In this document: positions 1 through 8,388 of the stretch, piece by piece
Layout: the number at the start of each line of letters is the position of its first letter
Numbering within the stretch: the stretch's first letter is position 1
Origin: Chitinophagaceae bacterium UBA1930
GTDB taxonomy: Bacteria; Bacteroidota; Bacteroidia; Chitinophagales; Chitinophagaceae
Assembly (NCBI GenBank): GCA_002337145.1
Contig: DDFK01000004.1
Location: 124,001-188,000, forward strand
Length of the DNA: 64,000 nucleotides
Reading direction: 5' to 3'
Program-made: the position numbers and the translations under genes
Notes under the pieces: generated by a model
Seen by the model: only the letters and a program-made list of their open reading frames with translations
Told to the model about the DNA's origin: nothing
Database searches by the model: none

Positions 1-1970
1 TTGTAGTAAGAGTTGTTGTTGAACTTGTTGCCTGCAAGGCCATCGCTGGTGGTATAGTTTTTAAAGGTTTTGTCGGTGGTGCTGAATTTGCTCAGGCCAT
101 TGTCTGTGCTTAGCCATAAGTTGTTTGCATCGTCTTCCAGTATGCCCAATACATTGTTGTTGGGCAGTCCATCTTTATCGGTATAGGTGGTAAAAGTTTG
201 TTTGTTTTCATCATATAAACTAATGCCGCCATAATAGGTGCCTATCCATATCCTGCCTTTGCTGTCTTCGGTAATGCAGTTGATGAAGTCTGACTGCAAA
301 GCCGTATTTGCAGCTTCGTTCTTTAAATAGGTAATTACTTTGGTTGCATTGTTCTTTAACAGGTGCAGCCCGGCCGATGTACCGATCCATAAATTTTTAT
401 GCGAGTCTTCAAATAGTACATGGATGCTTTTGTTGTTCAACTGGCTTTCCAAAGGCGTTACCGATGTATGGTTTTCAAAAACACCATTGTTCTTTTTCAG
501 TTGTGTAAGCCCACTTTGCGAACCCACCCACCTATTGCCCTTGCTGTCTTCCAGCAGGGCCACTACTTCATCGAAGCTGACGGTTTCTTTGCTGCTTTTT
601 TCAATGGTGATATGTTTGAAATGTTTGGTGGATGGATCAAAGAGGTTCAGCCCGCCACTGTACGATGTACCGATCCATAAATTGCCCGACCTGTCTTTGT
701 AAATGACTTTGATTAAGTTGGAACTGATGCCACTGCTATCGTTGGGGTTGTTTTTATAACTGGTGAATTTTTTGTCTGTCCTGTTGAAATAGTTCAAACC
801 GCCACCTTCTGTACCGATCCATAAATTGTGCTGGGCATCTTCCACAACAGAGCTGATCACATTGCTGCTAAGGCTATAGGGCAAACGCCTGTTCTGATAA
901 ATAACAAAAGGTGTGGTATAGTAATAGGCAATATTGATACCGCCGTGGTAAGTGCCTATCCATATAGTGCCATGCACATCCTGGTAAATGCTGTGTATAG
1001 AGTTATTGGTTAAACTGGTACTTAGTTCGGGGTCGTGCTGGTAGGAGATACCTGTTTTTGTTACGGGATCAAAAATGCTTAAACCATCCTGTGTGCCTAT
1101 CCATATCTTGCCGTTACGGTCAAGCATCATCTTACGGATATTGTTGTGTACAATAGGGGTGCTGCTGCTGTTTTGCAGGAAACGGGTGAAGGTCCTATTG
1201 TCTTTATTGTACAGGTTGATGCCATCGTGCAAAGTGCCTATCCATAAGTTGTGCTGGTTGTCTTCCACCAGCGACGTAATATAGTCCGCACTTAAACTGG
1301 AAGCATCCTTTGTATCGTGATGGAAGCTTTGGTACTGGTACACATCATTGGCAATGTTCATTTGTATCAATGAGGTGGAAGTGCCTATCCAGAGGTTGCC
1401 ATCGCTGCTTTCAAAAATGATGCGGATGTAGTTTCCAATAGGGTCCTGTTTGCTGCCAAAGGTTGACTGGAACTTGTTGTTCTTTTTATCGGTCAGTAAA
1501 TTCAACCCGTTCTTTGTACCGATCCAGATATGTTTCTTGCTGTCTTCATAAATGCAGTTGATGGAACTGTTGTTTAAACTGTTCTTATCTGCCGGGTTGG
1601 CAATGATCCTTTCAAACTCGTCTTTTTCTGCATTGTATTTGTTCAGCCCGTTGGAAGTGCCCACCCAAAGTATGCCTTCGGAATCAACAAAAAGCGTATT
1701 GATGAGGTTATCGGAAATGCTCTTGTTGTTGGCAAGGTTGTTTTTATAGATCTTGAAATTGGTGCCATCGTACCTGTTCAGTCCATAACGTGTGCCGTAC
1801 CATAAAAAGCCCTGTTTATCCTGGGCAATGGCCATTACGGCATTTTGCGACAGACCGTTTTCAACGGTAAGGTGCCTAAAAGCAAGGCTTTGCCCGAATA
1901 TGAACTTTGAGCAAAGCAAAAAAACAGCAGTATATAAAATATGTTTGGTCAGTCTTTTCAAAACAGTCAT
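1..1970 (-). CDS. Hybrid two-component-type sensor, propeller part (partial)
   Basis: Reading the reverse strand from the ATG at 1970 gives about 656 residues with no stop before the window edge, so the C-terminal end is missing. After a signal peptide (about residues 1-28, ending FIFGQS) comes the usual start of the family (FRHLTVENGLSQNAVMAI), then about thirteen repeats each ending in a WIGT-like tetrapeptide (WYGT, WVGT, WIGT, WVGS, WLST). These are two-component regulator propeller repeats. In this family the propeller forms a periplasmic sensor, followed by a Y_Y_Y domain, a membrane helix and either a histidine kinase/response regulator/AraC module or a simpler kinase. That part lies outside the window, so hybrid status is inferred. 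It is divergent from the SusC/SusD xylan genes and is their likely oligosaccharide-sensing activator. Confidence 0.88.
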   Translation of the reverse strand, partial: MTVLKRLTKHILYTAVFLLCSKFIFGQSLAFRHLTVENGLSQNAVMAIAQDKQGFLWYGTRYGLNRYDGTNFKIYKNNLANNKSISDNLINTLFVDSEGILWVGTSNGLNKYNAEKDEFERIIANPADKNSLNNSSINCIYEDSKKHIWIGTKNGLNLLTDKKNNKFQSTFGSKQDPIGNYIRIIFESSDGNLWIGTSTSLIQMNIANDVYQYQSFHHDTKDASSLSADYITSLVEDNQHNLWIGTLHDGINLYNKDNRTFTRFLQNSSSTPIVHNNIRKMMLDRNGKIWIGTQDGLSIFDPVTKTGISYQHDPELSTSLTNNSIHSIYQDVHGTIWIGTYHGGINIAYYYTTPFVIYQNRRLPYSLSSNVISSVVEDAQHNLWIGTEGGGLNYFNRTDKKFTSYKNNPNDSSGISSNLIKVIYKDRSGNLWIGTSYSGGLNLFDPSTKHFKHITIEKSSKETVSFDEVVALLEDSKGNRWVGSQSGLTQLKKNNGVFENHTSVTPLESQLNNKSIHVLFEDSHKNLWIGTSAGLHLLKNNATKVITYLKNEAANTALQSDFINCITEDSKGRIWIGTYYGGISLYDENKQTFTTYTDKDGLPNNNVLGILEDDANNLWLSTDNGLSKFSTTDKTFKNYTTSDGLAGNKFNNNSYY

Positions 1971-2088
1971 AGCAACGCATTCTCCATTGGGGGCAGATGC
2001 GATAAAGTTATATTGATATACCTGATTAAGCTTCTTTTTGCAGAAATTAGTTTTGCGTACCCGCATCCATTTGTTGGAGGCACTTGGT

Positions 2089-2520
2089 TCAGTGTGTGCC
2101 TGTGGCTTCAAACCCGTAGCGTATGGCCGCTTCCAGCACATCTGTATCTATGTCCTGTATTGTTTTGAATTTGATGCAGTAACCCGTTACGCTTGCCTTG
2201 CCCAATTGTTTGCCAAATGTTTGGGCCAGGTAGGTTTTGTCTTTTATGTCCAGTATATAAACCGATATGCCCGTTTTGTTTGCACTGATGCCTACCTGGA
2301 AAAAATCCCTGGTCTTTCCGCCAGCATATTGCATTACCTGAAACCCGTACCCGATTGTTGGGTTGGTCACGGTTTTATTGTCGCTGTTTTTGCCATCGTC
2401 GAACCATAGCCTGCAACCTGGCAAAATTTTAAGAATGCGTTCGTGCAGGTACTGCATGTGGCCACGTTTGGGTTCGGGCAAGCTGGTTATGTACTGTTTA
2501 ATTTGGTCTTTTACGGTCAT
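2089..2520 (-). CDS. DUF1801 (YdhG-like) domain protein
   Basis: A 143-residue cytoplasmic protein starting MTVKDQIKQYITSLPEPKR. The opening pattern, with a short helix, then SLPEPKR and later WFDDGKN and GYGFQVMQY, resembles DUF1801/YdhG-like small proteins, whose biochemical role is not established. An in-frame ATG at 2634 would add 38 residues rich in Arg and His that do not resemble the family, so the start at 2520 is preferred. It lies between the propeller sensor and the SusC gene, on the same strand as the sensor, with 118 bases between them. No functional link to the polysaccharide genes is evident, and it may be a bystander. No signal peptide or membrane segment is visible. Confidence 0.7.
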   Translation of the reverse strand: MTVKDQIKQYITSLPEPKRGHMQYLHERILKILPGCRLWFDDGKNSDNKTVTNPTIGYGFQVMQYAGGKTRDFFQVGISANKTGISVYILDIKDKTYLAQTFGKQLGKASVTGYCIKFKTIQDIDTDVLEAAIRYGFEATGTH

Positions 2521-2855
2521 ATAGAATAATGTATGGTGGTGGCTGGTTTGCCTTTTTGCCCGGAATGTTTTCCAGTATCGTCCTATCCGGCTTCTACAAC
2601 CCGGTCTTAAAAAATACTTGTTTATCCTGCCCATATTTAAGGGGCTGTAATTCTGAATAAGAGGGTAGGTTTTTATGTTTTTCTGTTTAATAAGGTGATT
2701 TTCAGCGTATAATTTATAAAATTCCCCCTATTCATTTTCATTATTCCCCCATGGTGCTCGCAATAATCTGTCATATTTGTGCTAACGAAACCCCGCTTGC
2801 ATTCTAGGTTACTGTTCGGGGAATATTTAAGTTCCTTTCTAAAAACGATTGCTAT
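2521..2855. other. Divergent intergenic region upstream of SusC
   Basis: This 335-base A/T-rich gap separates the leftward DUF1801 gene from the rightward SusC gene and should contain the SusC promoter and the activator site. The closest match to the Bacteroidota -7 box (TANNTTTG) is CATATTTG near 2771-2778, with one mismatch and no clear -33 TTTG. The sequence AACGATT occurs at 2844-2850, directly before the SusC ATG. No RNA gene or credible small gene was seen. Confidence 0.4.
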
Positions 2856-5800
2856 ATGAAAACAAAACTACGCTTTCTCTGTAGTCTGCTTTTGTCCGTT
2901 TTGCTGCATGCAAGTGTGCATGCCCAGTCCACCACCGAGGTTAAAGGTTATGTGAAAGATGAGAAACAGGTTGCATTGGAAGGTGTTACCGTAACAGAAA
3001 AAGGCACCCAGAATGCTGTTGCCACCAAGGCGGATGGGTCGTTTACCATCAAGGTTAAAAACCCCAACAGTTTTTCACTGGTATTTACATCGGTAAGTTT
3101 CGAAACCACCGAAATGAAGTTTACCAGCAAACCCACAGGTTCGGTAACGGTGAATCTGAAACCACAAAATTCCGATCTGGACGATGTGGTGGTAATTGCT
3201 TACGGAAGCACCACCAAAAGACAGGCATCCAACTCCGTTGTTTCGCTTTCTGCCAAACAGATAGAAGACCTGCCCGTTGCATCACCAGCAGAAGCAATGG
3301 TGGGCATGGTTGCAGGTGCCACTATTTCAACACCATCTGGCGAGCCGGGACAAAACCCCTATATACGTATCAGGGGCCTGGGTTCGATTGGTGCGGGCAA
3401 TAACCCATTGTTTGTAGTGGATGGTTACCCGTTGAACAACTCCGACAACTTCTATAATATCAATCCTGCAGATATCCAATCCATACAAATATTAAAAGAT
3501 GCAGCAGCCAGTGCCATCTATGGCTCCCGTGGCGGCAATGGTATTGTATTGGTAACCACTAAAAGGGGTGCTGTTGGCAAAACAAGGTTTGCAGCCAATG
3601 TGTACCATGGCATTGCCAACGTTACCAAGAAGATAAAGCTGCTGAATGCCGATCAATATTTGGACTATACCAAAGAAGCTTATGTAAATGCAGGCCAGGC
3701 TTTTCCAACTGCATTGGCCGATCCCGCACAATATGGCAATACCGATTGGCAGAACGAAATTTTCCAGACAGGTAAGCAAGACAATTACCAGATATCGGCT
3801 TCTGGCGGTTCGGATGTTTCCAGGTTCTATATCACCGGAAGCTATTTCAACCAGAAAGGTGTTGTGCCCGGAACTTCTTTTGAACGTTACATGTTCAGGG
3901 CAAACTACGATGCCAAACTTTCCAAGAAACTGAAACTGGGTATGACCATTGCCCCCAATTTCAGCATCACACAAACAAAACCCATTGCCGGAAGTTTCAA
4001 CAGCTCATCCATTACCAATGGTGGCCAGGCAAACCTGGGTGCCGTTGTAACAGATGCATTGCTGTTGCCACCTATTATACCTGTGTACAAACCCAATGAC
4101 GATTATGGCCAATTGGTAAACACATTCAGTAATGCCATTGCCATTGGTGGCTTGTATAGCCCTGTTGCCACGCTTGACCTGTACCAGGACAAAACAAACT
4201 CTTTCAAAGGTTTAATGATCAGCTACCTTGAGTACGAGATCATCAAGAACCTGAGCTTTAAAACCACATTGGGCGGCGAGGCCATTTTTAACCGCCGTAA
4301 TTATTATATACCTGCTACATTGGCCAACGGTAGTGCACCCAATGCCAACCTGAGCACACCTATATTGGCAGGCATCAATGCACAGCAGCAGAACAGCAAC
4401 TCGTACAACTGGGTTTGGGAAAACACCTTGAACTACAACAAAACCATTAAAGGTGGCCATAGGTTTGATGCCCTTGTTGGTTACGGTTCGCAAAAAAACA
4501 CCAGCGAAGGCGGTACCACAAGTGGCCAGGCTTCTTCGTACACCAGCAATGCAGTGCAATACGTAACAGGTGCGGGAACCATTTTTGGAACGGCCACCTA
4601 TAGTGCAAGTGCCTTGGTATCGGTATTTGGCCGTTTGAATTACAGCTACAAATCAAAATATATCCTATCTGCTGCCGTGCGTACCGATGGTTCTTCCCGA
4701 TTCGGTTCAGACAATAGGTATGCTACATTCCCATCCGTGTCTGTTGCATGGCGTGTTGCCGATGAAAAATTCATGAAGAAATATTCAGCCACATTAAGTG
4801 AACTGAAACTGAGGGCAAGCTATGGCGTAACGGGCAACAACAATATTGGCGACTACAACTGGCAAAGCTATGAGCAGGCAGCCAATTATATTTTTGGAGC
4901 CAATGGCGGCACCAGGAACTATGGTTTCTCACCCAACTCTGTTGCCATTAAAGACCTTACCTGGGAAACCAACAAACAGTTGGATATAGCCATGGAAGTG
5001 GGCCTGTTGAAAAACAGGATATATCTGACCGTGGAAGCTTACCGCAGGACGACTACCAATTTGTTGCTCAACCGCAACGTGCCGTCACTGGTAGGTTTTG
5101 CCACACGTGTATTGAACAATGTGGGCGAAGTAAGGAACGATGGATTGGATGTTCAGCTACAAACCACCAACATCAACAAGAAGAATTTTAAATGGACCAC
5201 CACTGCCAATATTTTCTGGAGCAAGAACAAAGTAATTGCATTGGCAAGTGCATCGGACCAGATATTGTTTGACCCTGTATTTGGTTACACATCTGCCATA
5301 CGTGTTATACCGGGCTTGCCAATGGGCAGCTTCTTTGGTTACAAACAAATTGGCGTGTACCGCGATGCTGCAGATGTTGCCAACAGTGCAGTGTGGGGCT
5401 CTGGCGGTTCAAAACCGGGCGATATCAAATACGAAGATGTAAGTGGCCCATTGGGTAAACCCGATGGCATCATAGATGCAAACGATATACAGTTGTTGGG
5501 CGATCCCTATCCTAAATTTTCTTACGGTATACAAAACAGTTTCAGCTATAAAAGATGGTCGTTGAGCTTATCGCTACAAGGCATTGTAGGTGGCAAGATC
5601 ATCAACGGTGTTGACAGGTATGTGTACAATTTCTATGGCAAAGTAAATGCACGTGAAAATGCATTGAACCGTTGGAAATCGGAAACAGATCAGGGCGATG
5701 GCTGGACACCAAGAGTGGTACTCAACGCACCGTCATCTCTTACATCCTTCTCTACCTACGAATTATTTGATGCCACTTACTTACGTATAAGAAATGTACA

Positions 5801-6020
5801 GATCAGGTACAACCTTCCTAACAGCTTGCTTAAAAAATTGAAGATACAGTCGGCCAGTTTATATGTAATGGGGCAGAACCTGTACACGTTCCAGAAATAT
5901 TATGGCTATAACCCCGAAGCCAATTTATATGGCAACTCGGTTAACCCAACCTACGGTGTGGATCAAGGAACCTATCCTTTAAACCGTACCATCACTTTTG
6001 GAACCAATATTAGTTTCTAA
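2856..6020 (+). CDS. SusC-family TonB-dependent outer-membrane receptor
   Basis: A 1054-residue outer-membrane importer expected to take up xylo-oligosaccharides together with the SusD protein next to it. Visible parts in order are a signal peptide (ending VHAQS, about residue 24), a carboxypeptidase-regulatory-like domain (about 28-110, GYVKDEKQVALEGVTV), the TonB-box region (DDVVVIAYG, about 109-117), a plug domain (to about 235) containing IRIRGLGSIG, LFVVDGYPLNN and ILKDAAASAIYGSRGGNG, and a long beta-barrel ending in NRTITFGTNISF. Length and C-terminal aromatic residue fit the family. It lacks the STN domain, which agrees with control by the divergent propeller sensor rather than by a sigma/anti-sigma pair. 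It is first in a long same-strand cluster; the SusD gene starts 19 bases after its stop. Confidence 0.95.
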   Translation: MKTKLRFLCSLLLSVLLHASVHAQSTTEVKGYVKDEKQVALEGVTVTEKGTQNAVATKADGSFTIKVKNPNSFSLVFTSVSFETTEMKFTSKPTGSVTVNLKPQNSDLDDVVVIAYGSTTKRQASNSVVSLSAKQIEDLPVASPAEAMVGMVAGATISTPSGEPGQNPYIRIRGLGSIGAGNNPLFVVDGYPLNNSDNFYNINPADIQSIQILKDAAASAIYGSRGGNGIVLVTTKRGAVGKTRFAANVYHGIANVTKKIKLLNADQYLDYTKEAYVNAGQAFPTALADPAQYGNTDWQNEIFQTGKQDNYQISASGGSDVSRFYITGSYFNQKGVVPGTSFERYMFRANYDAKLSKKLKLGMTIAPNFSITQTKPIAGSFNSSSITNGGQANLGAVVTDALLLPPIIPVYKPNDDYGQLVNTFSNAIAIGGLYSPVATLDLYQDKTNSFKGLMISYLEYEIIKNLSFKTTLGGEAIFNRRNYYIPATLANGSAPNANLSTPILAGINAQQQNSNSYNWVWENTLNYNKTIKGGHRFDALVGYGSQKNTSEGGTTSGQASSYTSNAVQYVTGAGTIFGTATYSASALVSVFGRLNYSYKSKYILSAAVRTDGSSRFGSDNRYATFPSVSVAWRVADEKFMKKYSATLSELKLRASYGVTGNNNIGDYNWQSYEQAANYIFGANGGTRNYGFSPNSVAIKDLTWETNKQLDIAMEVGLLKNRIYLTVEAYRRTTTNLLLNRNVPSLVGFATRVLNNVGEVRNDGLDVQLQTTNINKKNFKWTTTANIFWSKNKVIALASASDQILFDPVFGYTSAIRVIPGLPMGSFFGYKQIGVYRDAADVANSAVWGSGGSKPGDIKYEDVSGPLGKPDGIIDANDIQLLGDPYPKFSYGIQNSFSYKRWSLSLSLQGIVGGKIINGVDRYVYNFYGKVNARENALNRWKSETDQGDGWTPRVVLNAPSSLTSFSTYELFDATYLRIRNVQIRYNLPNSLLKKLKIQSASLYVMGQNLYTFQKYYGYNPEANLYGNSVNPTYGVDQGTYPLNRTITFGTNISF

Positions 6021-6039
6021 GCCATTAAAAATTGTCACC

Positions 6040-7533
6040 ATGAAAAAAGTTATCAATAAATACAGCATCATACTTGTAGCGGTTACGGCCCTGTTTGCCG
6101 CATCCTGCAAAAAAAGTTTCATAGACCTAACCGATCCTACCAGGATTGTTACCAGCGATTATTACAAAGATTCTGCAAGTATGTCAACCGCAGTGATTGC
6201 CGCCTATGCAAGCCTGCAAGACATGTATGGCAAAAGCGGTGCAAGCAGGGGCATCTTCCCTTATGGCGAAGTGGCATCAGACAATAGCACATCGGTTGTG
6301 GAAGGCACGGGCATTGGCGATTTTGAATACTTCACCTTCACTTCTTCCAACCCCGTACTGCAATCTTCGTGGACGTATATGTACAGGTGCATTGCACGTT
6401 GCAATATTGTACTGGCACGTATTGACCCTATTGTAATGAATGCAGGGGTAAAAAGCAGGTGGCAGTCTGAAGTGAAATTCATACGTGCACTGGCCTACTT
6501 TAACATGGTAAGGATATGGGGCGATGTACCGATGGTTACCAAAGAAATACAGACCGTACAGGAAGCTTACCAATATGGAAGGACGCCTGCGGCAGATATA
6601 TATGCATTGATTGAAAAAGACCTTACCGAAGCAGAAGCCGATACAAACATACCCACCAAATATGCAGCTACAACAGATTTGGGCAGGGTAACCAAACCGG
6701 CAGTAAAAGGCTTGTTGGCAAAAGTGTATTTAACCGAAAAAAAATACACAGATGCAGTAACCAAACTCGGCGATTTTGTGACCAGCTACGAAGGGGCAAC
6801 GCATTCATTGCTGACCAACTATAGCGACATCTTTCTTACCAGCAACGAAATGAATGCCGAAATCGTTTTTGCAGTACGCTACACCAAAGGCAATGTGCCC
6901 AGTACGGGAAGCCCTTTTACCAACTACTTTGCTGCAAGCACTTCCAATGCAGGCGGTGTTGGTACAGGTTACCTGTTCAATACGTTAAGAAAAGATTTAG
7001 TGGATACCATGGCTGCAAACGGAACGGCCGATAAACGTACCGCAGCATCTTACACAACGGTAAACACGTACTATGCTACCAAAAAATTTGCTGACGTTGC
7101 TGCTGCCGACCTTGATGCAGATTGCGACTGGATCGTGTTACGCTATGCCGATGTGCTGCTGATGTATGCCGAAGCACTCAACGAACAGAATACTTCCAAC
7201 GTTGCTGCTGCCATTACGCAATTAAACAAGGTAAGGGTCCGTGCAGGGCTTACAGGATTGGTAGCAGCTACACAAACACAAAGCAGCTTACGATTGGCCA
7301 TTGAAAAAGAAAGAAGGATAGAACTGAACATGGAAGGCCACCGCTGGTTTGACCTGGTAAGAACAGGACGTGCCATTGAAGTGATGAACAACCACTTTAC
7401 CAAATATGCCATACGCTTAAATGCTTCTTCGCCAATAGTACAGATTGATGCACACAATTTGGTGTTCCCGATTCCTATCAGCGAAATCAATACCGTAGGC
7501 CTGACAGTACTGCCACAAAATTTTGGATACTAA
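6040..7533 (+). CDS. SusD/RagB-family nutrient-binding lipoprotein
   Basis: A 497-residue surface lipoprotein that caps the SusC barrel and binds the glycan. The start at 6040 gives MKKVINKYSIILV followed by a lipobox (FAASC, Cys about 24); a start further upstream would overlap SusC and spoil the signal peptide. Family landmarks are the TPR-like helices with FIRALAYFNMVRIWGDVPMV, an RYADVLLMYAEALNE segment and the C-terminal RRIELNMEGHRWFDLVRTG. The substrate is inferred from the neighbouring xylanases, esterases and GH3 enzyme rather than from the protein itself, since SusD sequences diverge by ligand. The gene is coupled to SusC and is followed 27 bases later by a stand-alone module X protein, so these are likely co-transcribed. 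Confidence 0.95.
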   Translation: MKKVINKYSIILVAVTALFAASCKKSFIDLTDPTRIVTSDYYKDSASMSTAVIAAYASLQDMYGKSGASRGIFPYGEVASDNSTSVVEGTGIGDFEYFTFTSSNPVLQSSWTYMYRCIARCNIVLARIDPIVMNAGVKSRWQSEVKFIRALAYFNMVRIWGDVPMVTKEIQTVQEAYQYGRTPAADIYALIEKDLTEAEADTNIPTKYAATTDLGRVTKPAVKGLLAKVYLTEKKYTDAVTKLGDFVTSYEGATHSLLTNYSDIFLTSNEMNAEIVFAVRYTKGNVPSTGSPFTNYFAASTSNAGGVGTGYLFNTLRKDLVDTMAANGTADKRTAASYTTVNTYYATKKFADVAAADLDADCDWIVLRYADVLLMYAEALNEQNTSNVAAAITQLNKVRVRAGLTGLVAATQTQSSLRLAIEKERRIELNMEGHRWFDLVRTGRAIEVMNNHFTKYAIRLNASSPIVQIDAHNLVFPIPISEINTVGLTVLPQNFGY

Positions 7534-7560
7534 ACTATTAACCACTCAACTATTCTCTGC

Positions 7561-8367
7561 ATGAAAAAAACAACATTCTCCCTAATGGCAATAGCAGCCT
7601 GCCTTTCAGCCGCTGCACAATGGAACTTTGATGCAAAAAGTGCCGAAAGCATTACCGGTTCGTACAAAGACCTTGGCAAAAAGGCAACCGTAATTGCCAC
7701 CAACTTCAACGGTGCTGCAATGGATGCCGACAACGACAACTCTGCCGTACAGAACATCGGGTTCGATTTCAAATTCAACGGTCAATCCTTCAACACGTTT
7801 GTATTAAACACCAATGGCTTTATCAAGTTGGGTTCCGTGGCACCGTCATCAACTTATATATACTATACAACAGCTGTAGGTGGTGGCAACTGCACCATCA
7901 CTGCAAAAGACAGCAACCTGATCTATGCTTTCAACCGCAACATGATTGCTGAAAAAGGAACCGAATACAAAGTACTGACTACAGGAAGCAACGGCTCAAG
8001 GGTATGTACCATACAGTTCAAGAACCTTGCTGATAAGATAAGCCCTGCACAATATTCAGCTATCTCTTTCCAGATAAAACTGTACGAAACCACCAATGTA
8101 ATTGAGTTTGTGTACGATGAATGGACGGCTGCCGAAAACGCTGCAACCCTTACCGTTGCTGCAGTTGGCATTAAAGGCAACAACGTGGAAAGCTCCGTAA
8201 ACGTTGCCAAAGGCTCTGCTATTAAATGGGATGAAAAAATGGGCCAGAACGATAAGCCCTATGTTTTCATCAACGGTAATTACAGTGTGAAGGGACCAAA
8301 TTTTGGCAACAAGAATGCAGCCTTGCCAGAAGCGGGACATATATACAGGTTCACCCCATTAAAATGA
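7561..8367 (+). CDS. Small secreted protein: stand-alone module X
   Basis: A 268-residue protein with a signal peptide (about residues 1-19, CLSAAAQ) and otherwise one domain that I do not recognise from any named family. The same domain, with shared words DNDNS.VQNIGFDF, FVLNTNG.IKLG, SRVCTIQFKNLADK, FQIKLYETTN and VNVAKGS, is fused behind the catalytic domain of both GH10 xylanases in this window. It is probably a beta-sandwich that binds the glycan or anchors the enzymes, but this is inference. Unlike the xylanases it ends right after the module (HIYRFTPLK) with no T9SS sorting domain, so it should stay periplasmic or be released by another route. Its place directly after SusD, where Bacteroidota often encode surface glycan-binding proteins, supports a binding role. 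It lacks a lipobox. Confidence 0.75.
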   Translation: MKKTTFSLMAIAACLSAAAQWNFDAKSAESITGSYKDLGKKATVIATNFNGAAMDADNDNSAVQNIGFDFKFNGQSFNTFVLNTNGFIKLGSVAPSSTYIYYTTAVGGGNCTITAKDSNLIYAFNRNMIAEKGTEYKVLTTGSNGSRVCTIQFKNLADKISPAQYSAISFQIKLYETTNVIEFVYDEWTAAENAATLTVAAVGIKGNNVESSVNVAKGSAIKWDEKMGQNDKPYVFINGNYSVKGPNFGNKNAALPEAGHIYRFTPLK

Positions 8368-8388
8368 TAACGATTAAAGTTGTTTGTT

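Noticed and set aside
1..1970. Lack of a complete long reading frame on the left edge, suggesting a broken gene
   Set aside because: The reverse strand stays open from 1970 to the window edge with regular propeller repeats; the gene is only cut by the window.
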